A DNA stretch of 64,000 nucleotides from positions 2,728,001 to 2,792,000 of the forward strand of contig NC_063068.1 of assembly GCF_022605165.1 (NCBI RefSeq), written 5' to 3'. Every line of letters begins with the position of its first letter. Within the stretch, counting starts at the first letter, position 1. The position numbers and the translations under genes are program-made. This DNA is from Purpureocillium takamizusanense (Eukaryota > Ascomycota > Sordariomycetes > Hypocreales > Ophiocordycipitaceae). The notes under the pieces were generated by a model. The model was given only the letters and a program-made list of their open reading frames with translations. It was not told the origin of the DNA and ran no database searches. Of this stretch, positions 1-11,043 are shown one piece after another.

Positions 1-1
1 A

Positions 2-772
2 CGCGATTTTAAAGTTGCGCAGCGAATGCTCCAGAGCGGGGAACTGGCATCCCAGGTGAAGCAAGAGGGCGATTCGATCAGCGACTGCGCCATCTGCTGG
101 ACGGAAGCCGAGAACCCGGTACAGACGGCCTGCAAGCATGTCTACTGCGCCAGCTGCTTCGAGAACCTCTGCCTTGACGGCGTCAACTCCGGTCCGCCTG
201 TCCGGTGCCAACGCCATGCTGGCGATGCTGGCACGTGCGGCGAGGTGGTTTCGCTGACCGAGCTTCAGGCGCACCTCCCATCCGCGGCCTTGGAAGATAT
301 ACTGGAGGCTGCTTTCTTAACTCACCTCAGACACAATCTCAACCAGCTGAAGAACTGCCCCACTCCCGATTGCGGGCAAATCTATCGCGCGGCGAAGGCA
401 TCGGAACACCAAGACAGCGCAGCTGGCACGGATGAGAGCCTCTTATTCAAATGCCCCTCCTGTGTCAAGGCCGTATGCACGGCATGCAACGCCTCACATG
501 ACGGTCAGACCTGTGCCGAATACCACTACCTCGCATCCGACGATTACAAGGCACTGAAAGCTCTCAAGGCGGAATCCGGCATCAAAGACTGTCCAAAATG
601 CGGGGTCATGATACAAAAGTCTTTCGGATGCAATCATATGACTTGTACCGCTTGTAATGCCCATATTTGCTGGGTGTGCTTGGAGACGTTCTCTTCGGGA
701 CCTCCCGTGTACGCTCATATGGGGCAGAAGCATGGCGGAATCGGCATCGGCTACTATCCAGGATTGGCTTAG
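2..772 (+). CDS. RBR-type (RING-IBR-RING2) E3 ubiquitin ligase, 3' part
   Basis: The reading frame is open at the left edge of the window, so the true start lies upstream; the first in-frame ATG here is at 26. The visible part carries a RING1-like cluster beginning CAICW with a later CKHVYCASC, then an IBR-like Cys/His block (FKCPSC, CTACNASHDGQTC). RING2 follows as CPKCG, then GCNHMTC and CWVC. In RBR ligases the cysteine just before NHM is the one that accepts ubiquitin from the E2, and it is present. The protein ends shortly after RING2. This is inferred to be a HECT/RING hybrid ligase of the Ariadne-like class; the substrate is unknown. Because the N-terminus is missing I cannot tell whether it is a stand-alone RBR or the tail of a larger protein, for example a helicase-RBR fusion. 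Confidence 0.8.
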   Translation, partial: RDFKVAQRMLQSGELASQVKQEGDSISDCAICWTEAENPVQTACKHVYCASCFENLCLDGVNSGPPVRCQRHAGDAGTCGEVVSLTELQAHLPSAALEDILEAAFLTHLRHNLNQLKNCPTPDCGQIYRAAKASEHQDSAAGTDESLLFKCPSCVKAVCTACNASHDGQTCAEYHYLASDDYKALKALKAESGIKDCPKCGVMIQKSFGCNHMTCTACNAHICWVCLETFSSGPPVYAHMGQKHGGIGIGYYPGLA

Positions 773-1717
773 AAGACGGACCAGATTGGTATGAAAACCC
801 ATCAGCGTATACTTCGTACTTCTTTGCTAGGACAGCAGCAATGCGACAGCCAAATCCATGTTACTTTCGAGGTGCCAGGAATCTGCGTTGATTATGCTGT
901 GGTAGGATATGAAAACCACTTGGTTGCGACCTCACACGAATGCTTATTAGAGATTGAGCGAGTTGATAAACGAAAGAGTCTCGCTAACTAATGAACGGCA
1001 CTCAGCTCAGCAGGCAAATTGAACATTGAGCGGCAGTCACATGACCTGTTGTTCGTTTGCTGTGACCAGGCGGCCTTCTCCACCTGATGTGGGTCCCCGG
1101 AACCACCCCTTGCCAACCTAGGAAGTCACGGGATAGCGCGTATAAGTCGTCCCCAAGACGCCGTTGCCAGCGCGACGCACTGAATCTATATCCAACACCA
1201 TGGCACCCGCGTATTGCGCGAAGTATGGGAGCGTGCGAACGCTACTTAAGTGAACATAAAACACATGCTCGTACCCAGCAGCCGCGAGAGGGGCGAATGG
1301 CCTAGTGGTATAGTGCTCTCTACGTACACTTTCCACAGGGCCGTTCGACTCGCGGTCTTGCGAGAGAGGGCGAAAGCCTTTTCGGTCTTCGTAACCTAGC
1401 GCTGGACCCTACAGCCTGTTGCGGAGAGAAAAAAGCGAACTTGAGGGGAAGCGCGCTCCCTGATGACGGCCGCTTTCTTGGCGGACTTGGCCCACCCGTT
1501 AAGTTTTGCCACTTTGGCCATCGTTTTGCTGGTCTTCCTCGTCGGTTCCTTTCCCCTCCTCCCTTTTTCCTTTGCTTTGACTTTCCTTCGCCTCAAGTGC
1601 TCGCTGGTCGAAGCTTGGGCAGCACCACCGGGATCGATCAGAGGTATCCGCAGAATATGAAAATGAGCTCCCACGACTCTCCAAGACGAACAAGGCTCAG
1701 AACGCCTTGGACGGCCC
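773..1717. other. Intergenic, converging gene ends, with a Pol III-like element
   Basis: This separates the RBR ligase (+) from the P450 (-), whose 3' ends converge. No protein gene is supported. It holds one copy of the dispersed nine-base motif (810-818) and a tRNA-like A box/B box pair near 1298-1351. Confidence 0.6.
1291..1383 (+). ncRNA. tRNA-like element with A and B boxes (degenerate or pseudo-tRNA)
   Basis: TGGCCTAGTGG at 1298-1308 fits the Pol III A-box consensus (TRGYNNARNNG). CGTTCGACTCG at about 1342-1352 differs from the B-box consensus (GGTTCGANTCC) only at its two ends. A T-run follows near 1379-1382. However, the acceptor and T-arm stems do not pair well, so a functional tRNA cloverleaf cannot be drawn. 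It could be a tRNA pseudogene, a tRNA-derived short element or chance. Confidence 0.25.
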
Positions 1718-3352
1718 CTAGGCGGCACACCTCCGAAGTCGGACATATAGCGGCCCCTTGACCCAAGATAAGCGGACAGTCTGGTCCTCTTGCCAGCCCT
1801 CCTGCCCCGGACAGGGGGTCATGTCTAACCGATACAGAATCCGAGCGATGGTGTAGCGCAAATGGTGCATCGCCAGAGCCTTACCCATGCAGTCGCGGGG
1901 TCCGGCGCTGAACGGCTTGAAGACGGCCTTGTTTTCATCGCGAAAGCGCGCGTCGTAAAGGGGATGCTCCTTCGACAGCCATCGTTCGGGTATGAAAGAC
2001 TCGGGGTCAACAAAGTGCTCTGGGTTGCGAAAGGTCGAATACTGATGCACCGAAATGCGAGCCTGGCAGCAAGCACTTTTGCGTTAGCAGAGGCCATCCA
2101 TCCCAAGCCAAGCCAAGAAAGCGCGACAGGGAAGAGAGAGCGCGCTCACTCCTTCGGGAACATATTTGCCCTCGATGCAAGTTCCGGGCGATGTTCTAGC
2201 CGGCAGCTCGGCGCCCGGCGGGTAAATTCTCAGAGCCTCGTTGATGGCGGCCTGCATGTACTCCAGCCTGGGGACGGAACGAAACGAGATGTCCTCCTCG
2301 GCTTTAAACGCCGTTCGGATCTCGCGGGTCAGCGTCTCGTATACGTTGGGGTGCTGGAGGACGTGGAAGAAGAAGCCGCAAAGCGAATTGGCATTTGTCT
2401 CGCTTCCGGCGAGGACGAAGATGGGGATGTTTTCCATAATCTCGGGCATAGACATTGCGTCGACGCCGTGTCGCTTTTGCATCATGTGCGTCAACAAATC
2501 CTGCTTTCCGTCGATGGCATCCTTTTTCTGCTCCGTGAGCTCAGCCGCCACGGCCCGAACGCTCTTTCGAAAGTCCCAAAGATGCTGCGCCTGCCTCTTG
2601 ACGCTAAACGAGTCCGCAATGAGCCCCAAGACCGGGTAGCACTGATATGCCCGGCGTGTCGACATGCCCCGAATCCCTTGTCCAATCTCGAGCACCCAGG
2701 GGTGGTAGTCGGCCTTGTCGAGACAGCCAAAGGCCTCGGAGAGGGCGAAGTCGCCAAAGGTATCGAACGCATCAAACGTGAGCCAGTCGACGATGTTCAC
2801 TACCTCGGCTCTGTCGGCTCGCTCTTCGAGGCGACGGAGCAGCAGGTCTGCATGCAGCGCGAATCTCGGCTCGTGCGCCGCCGTGGCCGAGTCGCGGAAG
2901 GCCTCGCCGAGATGCCTTCTCAGTCGGCGATGGAGCTCCAGAGGGGCGTCGGTGATGCTGTGGTTCTCCCCCACGCTGACGCCAGCGAGCTTGGCGAACT
3001 CCTGCTGCCCTTGCCTGCGGTGCCCGTACACCTGGGGCCAGGCCACGGCGCCGTCGACAGCCAGGTGGTTGGGCCCGATGCGCACGACGTTGCCGTACCT
3101 GCGGTGGAGCTTGCCGACCGTTTGCACGGTCCAGGTCCCCCTGAGATAGTTATGGTAGACGTATGGGGCGTAGAACGCGGCGAGCAGCGGCGGGCCCGGA
3201 AACACGGAGAGGGGATGGAACCAGATGCGGTATACGGCGAGGGAGACGAGATATGCCGCGGCCTGCGTTCCTACGTTATCACTCGAGATTCTGGGCACCA
3301 CAACAGCCCACCCCAGAATGGCGCTGACGAACAAACACAAGCAAGAGAGCAC
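1718..3352 (-). CDS. Cytochrome P450 monooxygenase (CYP65-like)
   Basis: Two exons, 3352-2150 and 2062-1718, are joined across an 87-bp phase-0 intron (GTGAGC...CTGCCAG, with a CTAAC branch point), giving 515 aa, the normal P450 length. A hydrophobic N-terminal anchor precedes the hinge FHPLSVFPGPP. The I-helix has LAGSETNANS, the K-helix ExxR is EALR, FIPERW follows, and the heme loop is FKPFSAGPRDCMG with the axial cysteine. The exon junction reads VPEG-ARISVHQY, which fits the family. The overall pattern resembles fungal isotrichodermin C-15 hydroxylase-like (CYP65) enzymes of the ER membrane. The substrate cannot be read from sequence, and no other biosynthetic gene lies next to it, so cluster membership is not supported. 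Confidence 0.9.
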
Positions 3353-4504
3353 ATATTCCTAGGACACTGTATCCGTCGTTGGCTACAAGCCAAGGGTTGA
3401 GAACGTGGTCCATGGCGGACGAGTTCAGGGGCAACGCTGGATAGAGGCGGTAGCAGGGAAAAGGGCCAGGAATAGCTGGGCTTAGACGAAGCAGACTATT
3501 AACCGTTTCCTCAAGCCGCCCGTGGCCTTTTATTCCCCGCTGCCTGTGTCACCATCAGACGACAATCCTACGTATATAATTACGACTACCGCTTAAATGT
3601 TCCGTCAAAGGGGGGGGGGGGTCGCTTGATAACACGGCAGCAACGGACGTGAGTAATAGCTCCGGGCCTTTTGACATATGCATCCGTATAAACAACTTGC
3701 CGAGCAGTGGGGAGGAGGAAGAGGAAGGAGGAGAGAGAGAAATGAGGGGGGATGGTGGGCAATGGTCGCATGCACATGCATATCCCATAAATTGCAAACG
3801 GCCAACGCTGCGACGCGACGCGGCCCTTGCACCCCCTCCCTTTCGCGTGCTTGGCCACAACGGTCAGCAAGCTACGACGGACGAGAGCGGACTGAGACCG
3901 GCAAAAACGGCATAAAGGGCTCCAGGCTGCAGGGAGTGCTCACAAGCGCGAGGCTGTGCGACGACTTGGGAGAAGGTGATCAGCGGAGGACTGGCAATAG
4001 GGCCGTCTGAAGTGGCGAGCCTGGTCCGCCGTGATGGGGGGAAGGCGAGGGGGCAAGCCGTGTAGTGTCTGTTTGCAACGCAGCTCGAGTGAGTGTCTGC
4101 TTTCGTCCATGACTCTCGTGCCCTCGTGAAGACATCTGGATAGATAGATATACACACTCTCCTTGTCCTATCAATCTACACGGTAATGCTCTCTCCTATC
4201 ATGGCCGAGTGTCATGCCATGTCATGTCATGTCATGCCGGCCAGCACGCAACTCGAGATTGCTAGTACCTGTACCCAAGAATGATGATTCGATTCCGTCC
4301 CAGTCACTGCTCCGCGTCCAACTCGCGTCCTGACTGTGAACACCATCCAGTGATGCTTTATGCGTTGCACTAATACACCCCCGGGGGCCGCAAGGACCCG
4401 CTCACCAGCCCCAAGACCATACATTATATATACTTGCAAGGGAGAGCGGCGAAATGCCGCACCGCATTGCCATCCCTGTCCTTGATCTCGCTGTTTTATT
4501 CCCA
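3353..4504. other. Intergenic: P450 promoter side and actinin 3' side
   Basis: No gene is supported. There is a 12-base G run at 3610-3621, purine-rich GGAGGA repeats around 3710-3750, and a short ATGTC-type repeat near 4210-4235. Confidence 0.6.
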
Positions 4505-7442
4505 TCATCGGCCCATGCCGTTCGTCTTTGTATCCCGCCGCGGGCTCGCCTCGCCGACATTGGTCCTGTCTTGGAGCACGCCGCTTGGCACGTCTGTCGC
4601 TGCCCCCGTCGCCGCTGCCGCCCGCTCCTCGTTGATGAGCTTCTCCATGAAGGAGATGTAGTCGTACTGCGGCTGGCCACGGTCGCCCGACATGTCTGGT
4701 CCCTTGTGCGGCGGCATCATCTCCACTAGCTGGTCAATCACCTCATCCGGCACCAGGCTGTGCCGCAGATCCATCTCCGTCACGTACGGTTTGCCATCGG
4801 CCACCTCCCGGAACGACTGGAACACCTGCTCTGCCGTATTCTGGTCCTCCGTCACGTCCACCATGAACCGGATGAACTGCTCAAACGTGACGTAGTCGCG
4901 CCCGTTGGACGTCTCCACAAAGTAGTCGTGCATTTCGTCCTCTGAGAAGACCAACCCCAGAGACGCCAATGCGGCGCTGAACTCTAGCTCCTGCAACGAG
5001 TTGGTGTCGTCGCGGTCAAAGTGCCGGAACACGCTCTCAAATTCTTCGAGCTGTATCGGCGTCAGGTTCGTCATGTTGCGTGCCACCATCTGGTTCTCCA
5101 GGAACGACAGCTTTTTCTGCACCGACGACTTGACAAGCCCCAGCTCGTACGACAGCTCATCGTACGTATACGTCGTGAAGTCGTTCTCCTCGATGTTGGC
5201 CTCGGTGCACTTGGCGTCAACGGCCGCGATGGTCTCCAGGTACCGGTCTAGCGGGGCGAGGTTGTCGCTTAGCTTCCTGACGTGATGCAACTGATCCTCG
5301 ACGTCGCCGTCCAGCCCGGAGATGGCCAGCTGCATCGTGTTGAGGGCCATGGCGAAGTCGTTGACCTTGTCCGCAAAAGACTTCCGCAGGGCGTTCTTGA
5401 TGCTGCAAGGGGTGGTGGTTAGCCTCGTGCGTTCCGCCGGTTCGTGCAACGGTGACCTGCTTACTCTCGAATTGTCTCGTTTATCAGCTGTGCCCGGGTC
5501 ATCTCGGCCTTGGCCAGCGTCGCCCAGTCCCGCTCCAGCACCTCCAGCCGCAGCTCGGCGGGCGGCTCATACGGGCGAAGCCGGTATGTCCCCAGCTTGG
5601 TCTTGATATTGCCCAGCAACGTGGCAAGGTCGCTCTTTTCCGCCACCCACTCTCGCTTGAGCCCGCGCTTGTACTCGGCGAACTCAGCAGCCTGCGCCTT
5701 GGCGTCAGCATACGTGCCTTCAAACTTGGCTCCTTGCCACTGTTCGACCTGGTTGCTGAGCGTCTTGAGGAGCTGACGCATGCGCCGCTCGTAGGCACTC
5801 TGCATCTCCCAGGCGCCTTGCATGTTGTTGACGAACTTTTCGACGCGGCGACCGGCGTTTTCGACCTTTTCCATCTGAGAGAAGGCATGGAACCAGTACG
5901 CTATATAGGTCATGAGACTTCGCTCGTCAGGTTTGGGAACATCGCACACATCTTCAACGTCGAGCAGTTTGGGGATGCCGATCTCTTCGTGGGCAATGTC
6001 AAAGGCGAGCTGCATGTTGCCGCGGTGGTCCGACTTGTCCAGGGCGTCAAAGTCGATGAGGTCGGGTCTGTGGATGTCGAGCAGGGCACAAAACGCCAGC
6101 CCGTCGTTCCAGCTGGCGCTGAAGTCTCGCACTTCGACCTCGTCGTAGCATGCTGTCTTTCGCTGACACCAAAGCAGCAGGCCTTCCTTGGCTGACATGC
6201 CCTCTTCGTTGATGTCGCTGATGGTGAAGCGCAGGATCAGCGTCCATATTAGGCCGAGGACGATCTTGCGATTGCCGTCGACGACATCTTCGGCACCGAT
6301 ATTCGTCATTTGAATACCGCGGGACTTGATAAAGTCCAGGGCCAGGTTGGCATTTTCGAACTTTTGCACGCGCAACTTCGGTTTCGAGGCGTAGCGGCCG
6401 AGGGACTCGTTGGAGAGGCATTCGAGCAGATGGATGAGCATCACCTGGCAGGTCAGCACGGAGCTGGGCGGCTTCGCGTCGAGGGATGTAGCAACTTACA
6501 CCATCGCTGAGGTCGCTGACCAAGTCCTTGACCTCGAGATCCCGGGCATCAAGCTTGGTATTCAACCTGCACAGCGTCGCGTGAGCAGCCAGCGGACACG
6601 ACGGCCCCGCCGATGCGGGCGAGGGATAAGGGGGGTGTTACGCACCATTTTGTGAACGTCTTTTGCTGGACGGTGATCCAGCGCTGCTGTTCGGTAAACG
6701 TCATCCTCGTGAGAATCTGGTCATGCGGCGGCTCGAGGGCTGCTCGGGCGTCGTCGAGGGGGTTGCTGGTGTTGCTGGTTGTGCGATGGGCAGCGTTGGC
6801 GCTCCCACTGGAGCCTCTGTGACGCAGCCAGGGCGCTCTCGCCGCGTCCTTTGTCTTGTCGGGGCCCAACGGCGGCGGCCTGTTGATTCCTGACCGCTGC
6901 TGGCGCGCTGCATGCAGCAGCTCTTTGTCTCGCCTGCTGCGGTTGGTGGGGACGGCCTGCCGACGACGGCTTGGGGGTGCGGCCTGCTGGTGGTGGTGGT
7001 CTCCTGGCCCGTCTGAGTCGACGACGCTGGTGGCAGACGTGGAGACGCTCGACTGTGTGGGCGAGCGGGACGGCCTGGATTGATGCGTGCGCGTCGTCGA
7101 GGAGCTGCAGTCGGAGGTGTACGAGTGTCTGGGGTTGCTATGTGAGAACGAGTAGGGAGGAGCGACGCCGTCGTCGTCGTTGTCGCCGTCGCACGTGGTG
7201 GTAGTGGTGTTGATAATAGCACCATGTATGGTGCTGCTAGCACGGATGCCGCTGGCGCGGCAGCCGGAGCACAGGCATTGGGGCCCCGGCGGCGAGCTGG
7301 AGCCCGAGGCGAGTAAACAAAATTGGGGGGATCGCTCGCCAGATTCCAGGTTGCCGGGCGGCGGTGACGCGCCCCGCTGGGCGCGGATGACGGTGCCTGG
7401 GGCGAGTGCCGGTATTGGCGGAGGCGCGGTGCTAGCGGCCAT
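4505..7442 (-). CDS. Alpha-actinin (F-actin crosslinker)
   Basis: Four exons, 7442-6646, 6566-6500, 6444-5465 and 5402-4505, are joined by introns of 79, 55 and 62 bp; the reconstructed junctions read KWLNTKL, SDGVMLIH and TIRDIKN. It contains two calponin-homology domains (VQQKTFTKW..., then LLLWCQRKT... and FSASWNDGLAFCALL), a spectrin-like helical rod, and C-terminal EF-hand-like segments (FDRDDTNSLQELEF). The product should crosslink actin filaments at the cytokinetic ring. With the ATG at 7442 (strong AAAAATGG context) the protein is 913 aa, with about 245 residues of Ser/Thr/Pro-rich sequence before CH1. The ATG at 6704 would give 667 aa, close to the usual family length. Identity is firm; the start is not. 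Confidence 0.88.
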
Positions 7443-8762
7443 TTTTAGGGGCGGAAAGCCCACTCAGGCCACTGTTTGCGCACCACCGCAGGAACCGTAG
7501 GTTGCACGGGGGTGGTGCCAAAGAACCCTGCTTGCTGGCCGTGCTTAGGATCCAGAGTCAAACTCGGTTGGGACCCCGTGGGCTTGTGAGTGATGCGCCA
7601 CTGTTGGTGCTGCCAGGCCCCTCTTCAAGGCAAGTTTTCAAGGTTGCAAGGCGGAGGGGCAATGCGGGCAGAGCTGGGGTCCGACGTGCGTATCGATAAG
7701 ATGGGCGAACCTCGCCAAATGCCTGCTGCCTCGCACGACGAGCAGCGATCCATATGTCGACCTGCCTGTCGATACTCGATAGTAATCAGCTTCTCTCAGG
7801 TTCACGTCCAAAGGACCGCCGCCGTCTTCTTTTCTTTTGTTTCTCTCGACGAGATGGATGATTCAGGCAGGTGGCGTCGGGGTTCGGACGGGCAAAGCAA
7901 CGCCTCCCATTGTTGATGTTGACAAAAGAGCAGCGCAAACAACAAACGGCACAACAGCCGCCATGCGGAGACGATTCCCGGACAACAACAGACGACGCCG
8001 CGGGGCCGTTTATATGCCAGCCTCGTCCTCGGTGGCGCAGCTTTCAGTCCCAGACTCAATGCGCATGTCCACATGACGCAACGCTGCTGCGACGCCCGAG
8101 GGGGACGTTGGCCCCAACTCTGAGACAAGTCACCCCCGAGTCGATCCGCCCTAGCGGTTCGTTTGGGTGACCCCGGTGTCGGAGACGATGATGGCGGGGC
8201 GGTGCTCGATGCAGTCATTGGCGTTCATCGTGGTATTGCAGGGCCTCTTGGAGCCGCTGCGTCATGCCTGAGTGCCCTTGTCTACCATGTGTGCGCTGCG
8301 TGATTGCTCTGTCGCCTCACTGGTTCTCGTCTCATCATGCGCCCAGGACAAACCTTTGGGTGTGTGTCTTGACTCGGTCCATCGTCCGTTGAACGCACTG
8401 GGAACATGCCACTGTTCAGATGCCCGAACCTTCGGAACAGTTCGTCCCGTTTCAGATTCACAGGTGCTCGGCAAGTCTAGAGGCATGGCCTTACGCGGCG
8501 GCGACAGTTCCGCCACCGCTGTTCAGATGGCGGGCTCGCCTGATGATACTGAACGAGCCCAGCTTCAAAGACCGTGACGCAACTTTTTGTTATCGGTCAA
8601 CCTCGACGGCTGCTCAGAAGAAGGTATAAATGACCCATGGCCCTGCAATACATTGTCATCGTCTTCATTGTATCGCAAAGCCTATTGTTGCTGTGAAAGT
8701 CACTGTTGTTACGAACTCCACTGTTGCGAAATCCCAATCTTGTTCAAGAACATCTCACAATC
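7443..8762. other. Divergent promoter region (actinin / velvet-like gene)
   Basis: About 1.3 kb between two divergent genes. No protein gene is supported; reading frames here are short and lack family signatures. It must contain both promoters and leaders. Confidence 0.6.
8625..8631 (+). promoter_or_regulatory. TATA-like box upstream of the velvet-like gene
   Basis: TATAAAT lies about 130 bases before the ATG at 8763, a plausible TATA-box distance for a fungal gene with a short leader. Position and sequence are the only evidence. Confidence 0.35.
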
Positions 8763-9404
8763 ATGGCAGGAAATCAACCAGATATGAGGGTGGGCCTCTT
8801 GCCCTCGGTTCAGCCCATCGGCGAGAAAATTGTTCCGCATATCACCGTCTTTGTCCGAGTGCCCGATGAAGAGGCCCTTCGACCGCACCTCTACCAAGCC
8901 CGCCTGGAGCTCGCCGTCGTTGACGGCAGACGGCTGGAGAAGAACCAGTCTGCCCATGGCGTCGACTCGGTCCTGAGTGGTGTCAACGTAGTTCCCCTGA
9001 GCGCGACCTTTTCAGGCAAGATGTGGTTCGCCTTTGAGAATCTCGAGTTCCGACCTGCAGCCGCGGGGCACACATATCAGTTGCGTGTTAGCGTCTGGAA
9101 GAGTGCCCATGACGAGAAAACCAACATTTGGAAACAGCCCAGCCTGCTCACTGACGTCCTCACCAAGAGCGTTGCCGTTGTGCCGGCCGGTCGGCCTGTA
9201 GAGCGCCGCATCAACGATGAGGTGCACGAATGGGACAAGGGGACTGTTGAAAGTGTCCTGATTGTACGCAACAGGGAACCGTCGTTGAGCGTGGAGAACT
9301 GCGTCGCCATGTGGCCGCGGCCAAAGGCGATCATGCATGCGGAGCTCGACCAGGGTCCCTGGGCGGCCACGTCGTATAGCAGGAGCTCTGCGCCTCCCTC
9401 TTGA
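8763..9404 (+). CDS. Small velvet-domain-like protein (divergent)
   Basis: A single exon of 213 aa; the start is chosen at 8763 for its ACAATCATGGC context. No standard motif is obvious at first reading, but the order of segments resembles the velvet regulators (VeA/VelB/VosA/VelC). These are HLYQARLELAVVDG (compare the PPPIVQL strand), LSGVNVVPLSATF, then KMWFAFENLEFR followed by YQLRVSVW (compare the F-x-F-x-DLS-x-R ... FRLRFSLF strands), and LLTDVLTKSVAVVPAGRP (compare TDVF...VYSAKKFPG). Velvet proteins are fungal transcription factors linking development to secondary metabolism. The highly conserved velvet residues are largely absent, so this is either a very divergent member or a look-alike beta-sandwich. 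The C-terminus has no recognisable domain. Confidence 0.6.
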   Translation: MAGNQPDMRVGLLPSVQPIGEKIVPHITVFVRVPDEEALRPHLYQARLELAVVDGRRLEKNQSAHGVDSVLSGVNVVPLSATFSGKMWFAFENLEFRPAAAGHTYQLRVSVWKSAHDEKTNIWKQPSLLTDVLTKSVAVVPAGRPVERRINDEVHEWDKGTVESVLIVRNREPSLSVENCVAMWPRPKAIMHAELDQGPWAATSYSRSSAPPS

Positions 9405-10087
9405 AGACTTCTGAGAACTAAATAAGATGCGGATAACGGCCGAAATGAATGACGACGGGCTGTGCAAGGGGCGGCGTAAACAGAGCGACGAACAATACCC
9501 GGTTGTCAGCCGATAGGATGGGACAACAACGCCGCTATGGCCATGTACTGCATTTTCACTAGCGTTAAGCCTACTGATTGACGAAGGCCTTGGTTTGCGA
9601 TGCTTTGACAGTGTTGCATGAAGACCATGCGCCGATCCCCCATGCATCCACGTCTAATGCACAGCTCGCCTCCCTGTTTTTCATAGTAGCAGTTAGCTAG
9701 CAAGATGAACACCAGGATCGAACACTGTGGACCAACACGTCCCATATGATACACCAATTGGCTCATGTCCCTGACAAGATTATATAGTGTGTTCGACGGC
9801 AGATGTTGGTCTACGTACTGCTTCGAATAAGATACCCGAAGCGCACATGCGGGCCTTGGACATGAAACACTCGATCTTCCCGGCTCATGATGCGGGATGC
9901 AACCTATCCCCTACTAGCAAAGGGCTGTGCCTTGGAGATAGATACAGCACGGCAGATAGGCGGAAGCGCCTAGTGCGATCGGGATGAGGCCTCACCAGGT
10001 GTCGAAGGGCGCGCAGTCGTTTTGCTTTGTCCATTGTACACTGATATCTTCAACGTATCATACACGCCAGCACACACAACCTGGGGC
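9405..10087. other. Intergenic between converging gene ends
   Basis: 3' flanks of the velvet-like gene and bL19m. I see no gene, repeat or RNA here. Confidence 0.6.
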
Positions 10088-10801
10088 TCATTTCCTTGCC
10101 TTCTTGCCCGGCGCCTGCTTTGACTTGCTCCGCAGCGCGTACCTCTCCTTCTTCCACGCATTGACGAGCTGGTCCACGCTGCCCATGTCGTGCTTCGGTT
10201 TGCGCATGTACGTGAGCCGGGCCCTCCTCGCGCGCTTCGGCCGTCGCCAAATGATGTCGATGCCCGTCACTGTAGGGCTGTAGACCTTGAACCACTGCTC
10301 CACGCTCGTCCGCATCATCTGCCCGCGCAGCAGGATCGCCGTGTCGGCGCCACGCCGCCGGATCTGGATGAAGGCTCCCGAGAAAGGCTCGCCCGTCTTG
10401 GTCGTGACCATGAGCACGTCGCCCACCTTGGCGCTGTCCGCGTGCTCGCGAGAGAAGAGCCGCGTTCGCGCCCCTGTCGGGTCGAGCGTCGAGATGGCCT
10501 GCTGGCGAAGGGCGGGCATTGGGTCCGGGAACGTGGATCGGACTGTCGGGACCTGTGGCCATATCTGGAATCGGCTGACCTTTTCCGCTTCGGCGCCTGC
10601 ATGAATTGATGGTTAGCCAGAATGTAGCGTAACGATGAACACCACCGGCGTAGACGCACGTTGTCTTATGGTAATGGCCTCCTTGGTCTCTGAAGGAATT
10701 GCAGCGGTGGCCAGGCATCTTTGCAACGCCCTCTGCTGTCTTGTTTGTCGTAGTGCCGCCTTGAGGCAGCCGAGAGGCCGCCTAAGGGCTGTGGTATTCA
10801 T
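10088..10801 (-). CDS. Mitochondrial large-subunit ribosomal protein bL19m
   Basis: Exons 10801-10660 and 10596-10088 join across a 63-bp intron (GTGCGT...CATGCAG, GCTAAC branch) to give 216 aa. The junction reads IRQRAEAEKVSRF. The N-terminus is basic and hydroxylated, a mitochondrial presequence. The core is that of bacterial L19: VGDVLMVTTKTGEPFSG, FIQIRRRGADTAILLRG, VEQWFKVYSPTVTGIDII. It ends in a Lys/Arg-rich tail typical of RNA-binding proteins. It corresponds to yeast IMG1 in the mitoribosome. It is transcribed divergently from a second predicted mitochondrial gene, with only 242 bp between the two ATGs. Confidence 0.9.
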
Positions 10802-11043
10802 GGTGGTTGGGGTTGGGCCGTCGAGGATCTTGAGAGTCGAGACGTCAAGAAATTCTAAGCCCCAAAGCTCTAGGTGCCGAAGCATCGTTTCGTCGACGGC
10901 CTGGGACCGATGGATTGTGGGGCGTGATTGGCCCGGCACATTCTTTCTCCGACCCACTCGCCGACCTGTCTCGCGCGCTGCTTCAAGCCATCCATCTGGA
11001 ACTTTTTGGCATCGCTTGTACCGGCCGCAGATACCAAGCAAAC

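Noticed and set aside
1862..3400. 512-codon open frame on the plus strand
   Set aside because: It is antisense to the P450 exons, has no family signature, and arises from GC-rich third-position bias.
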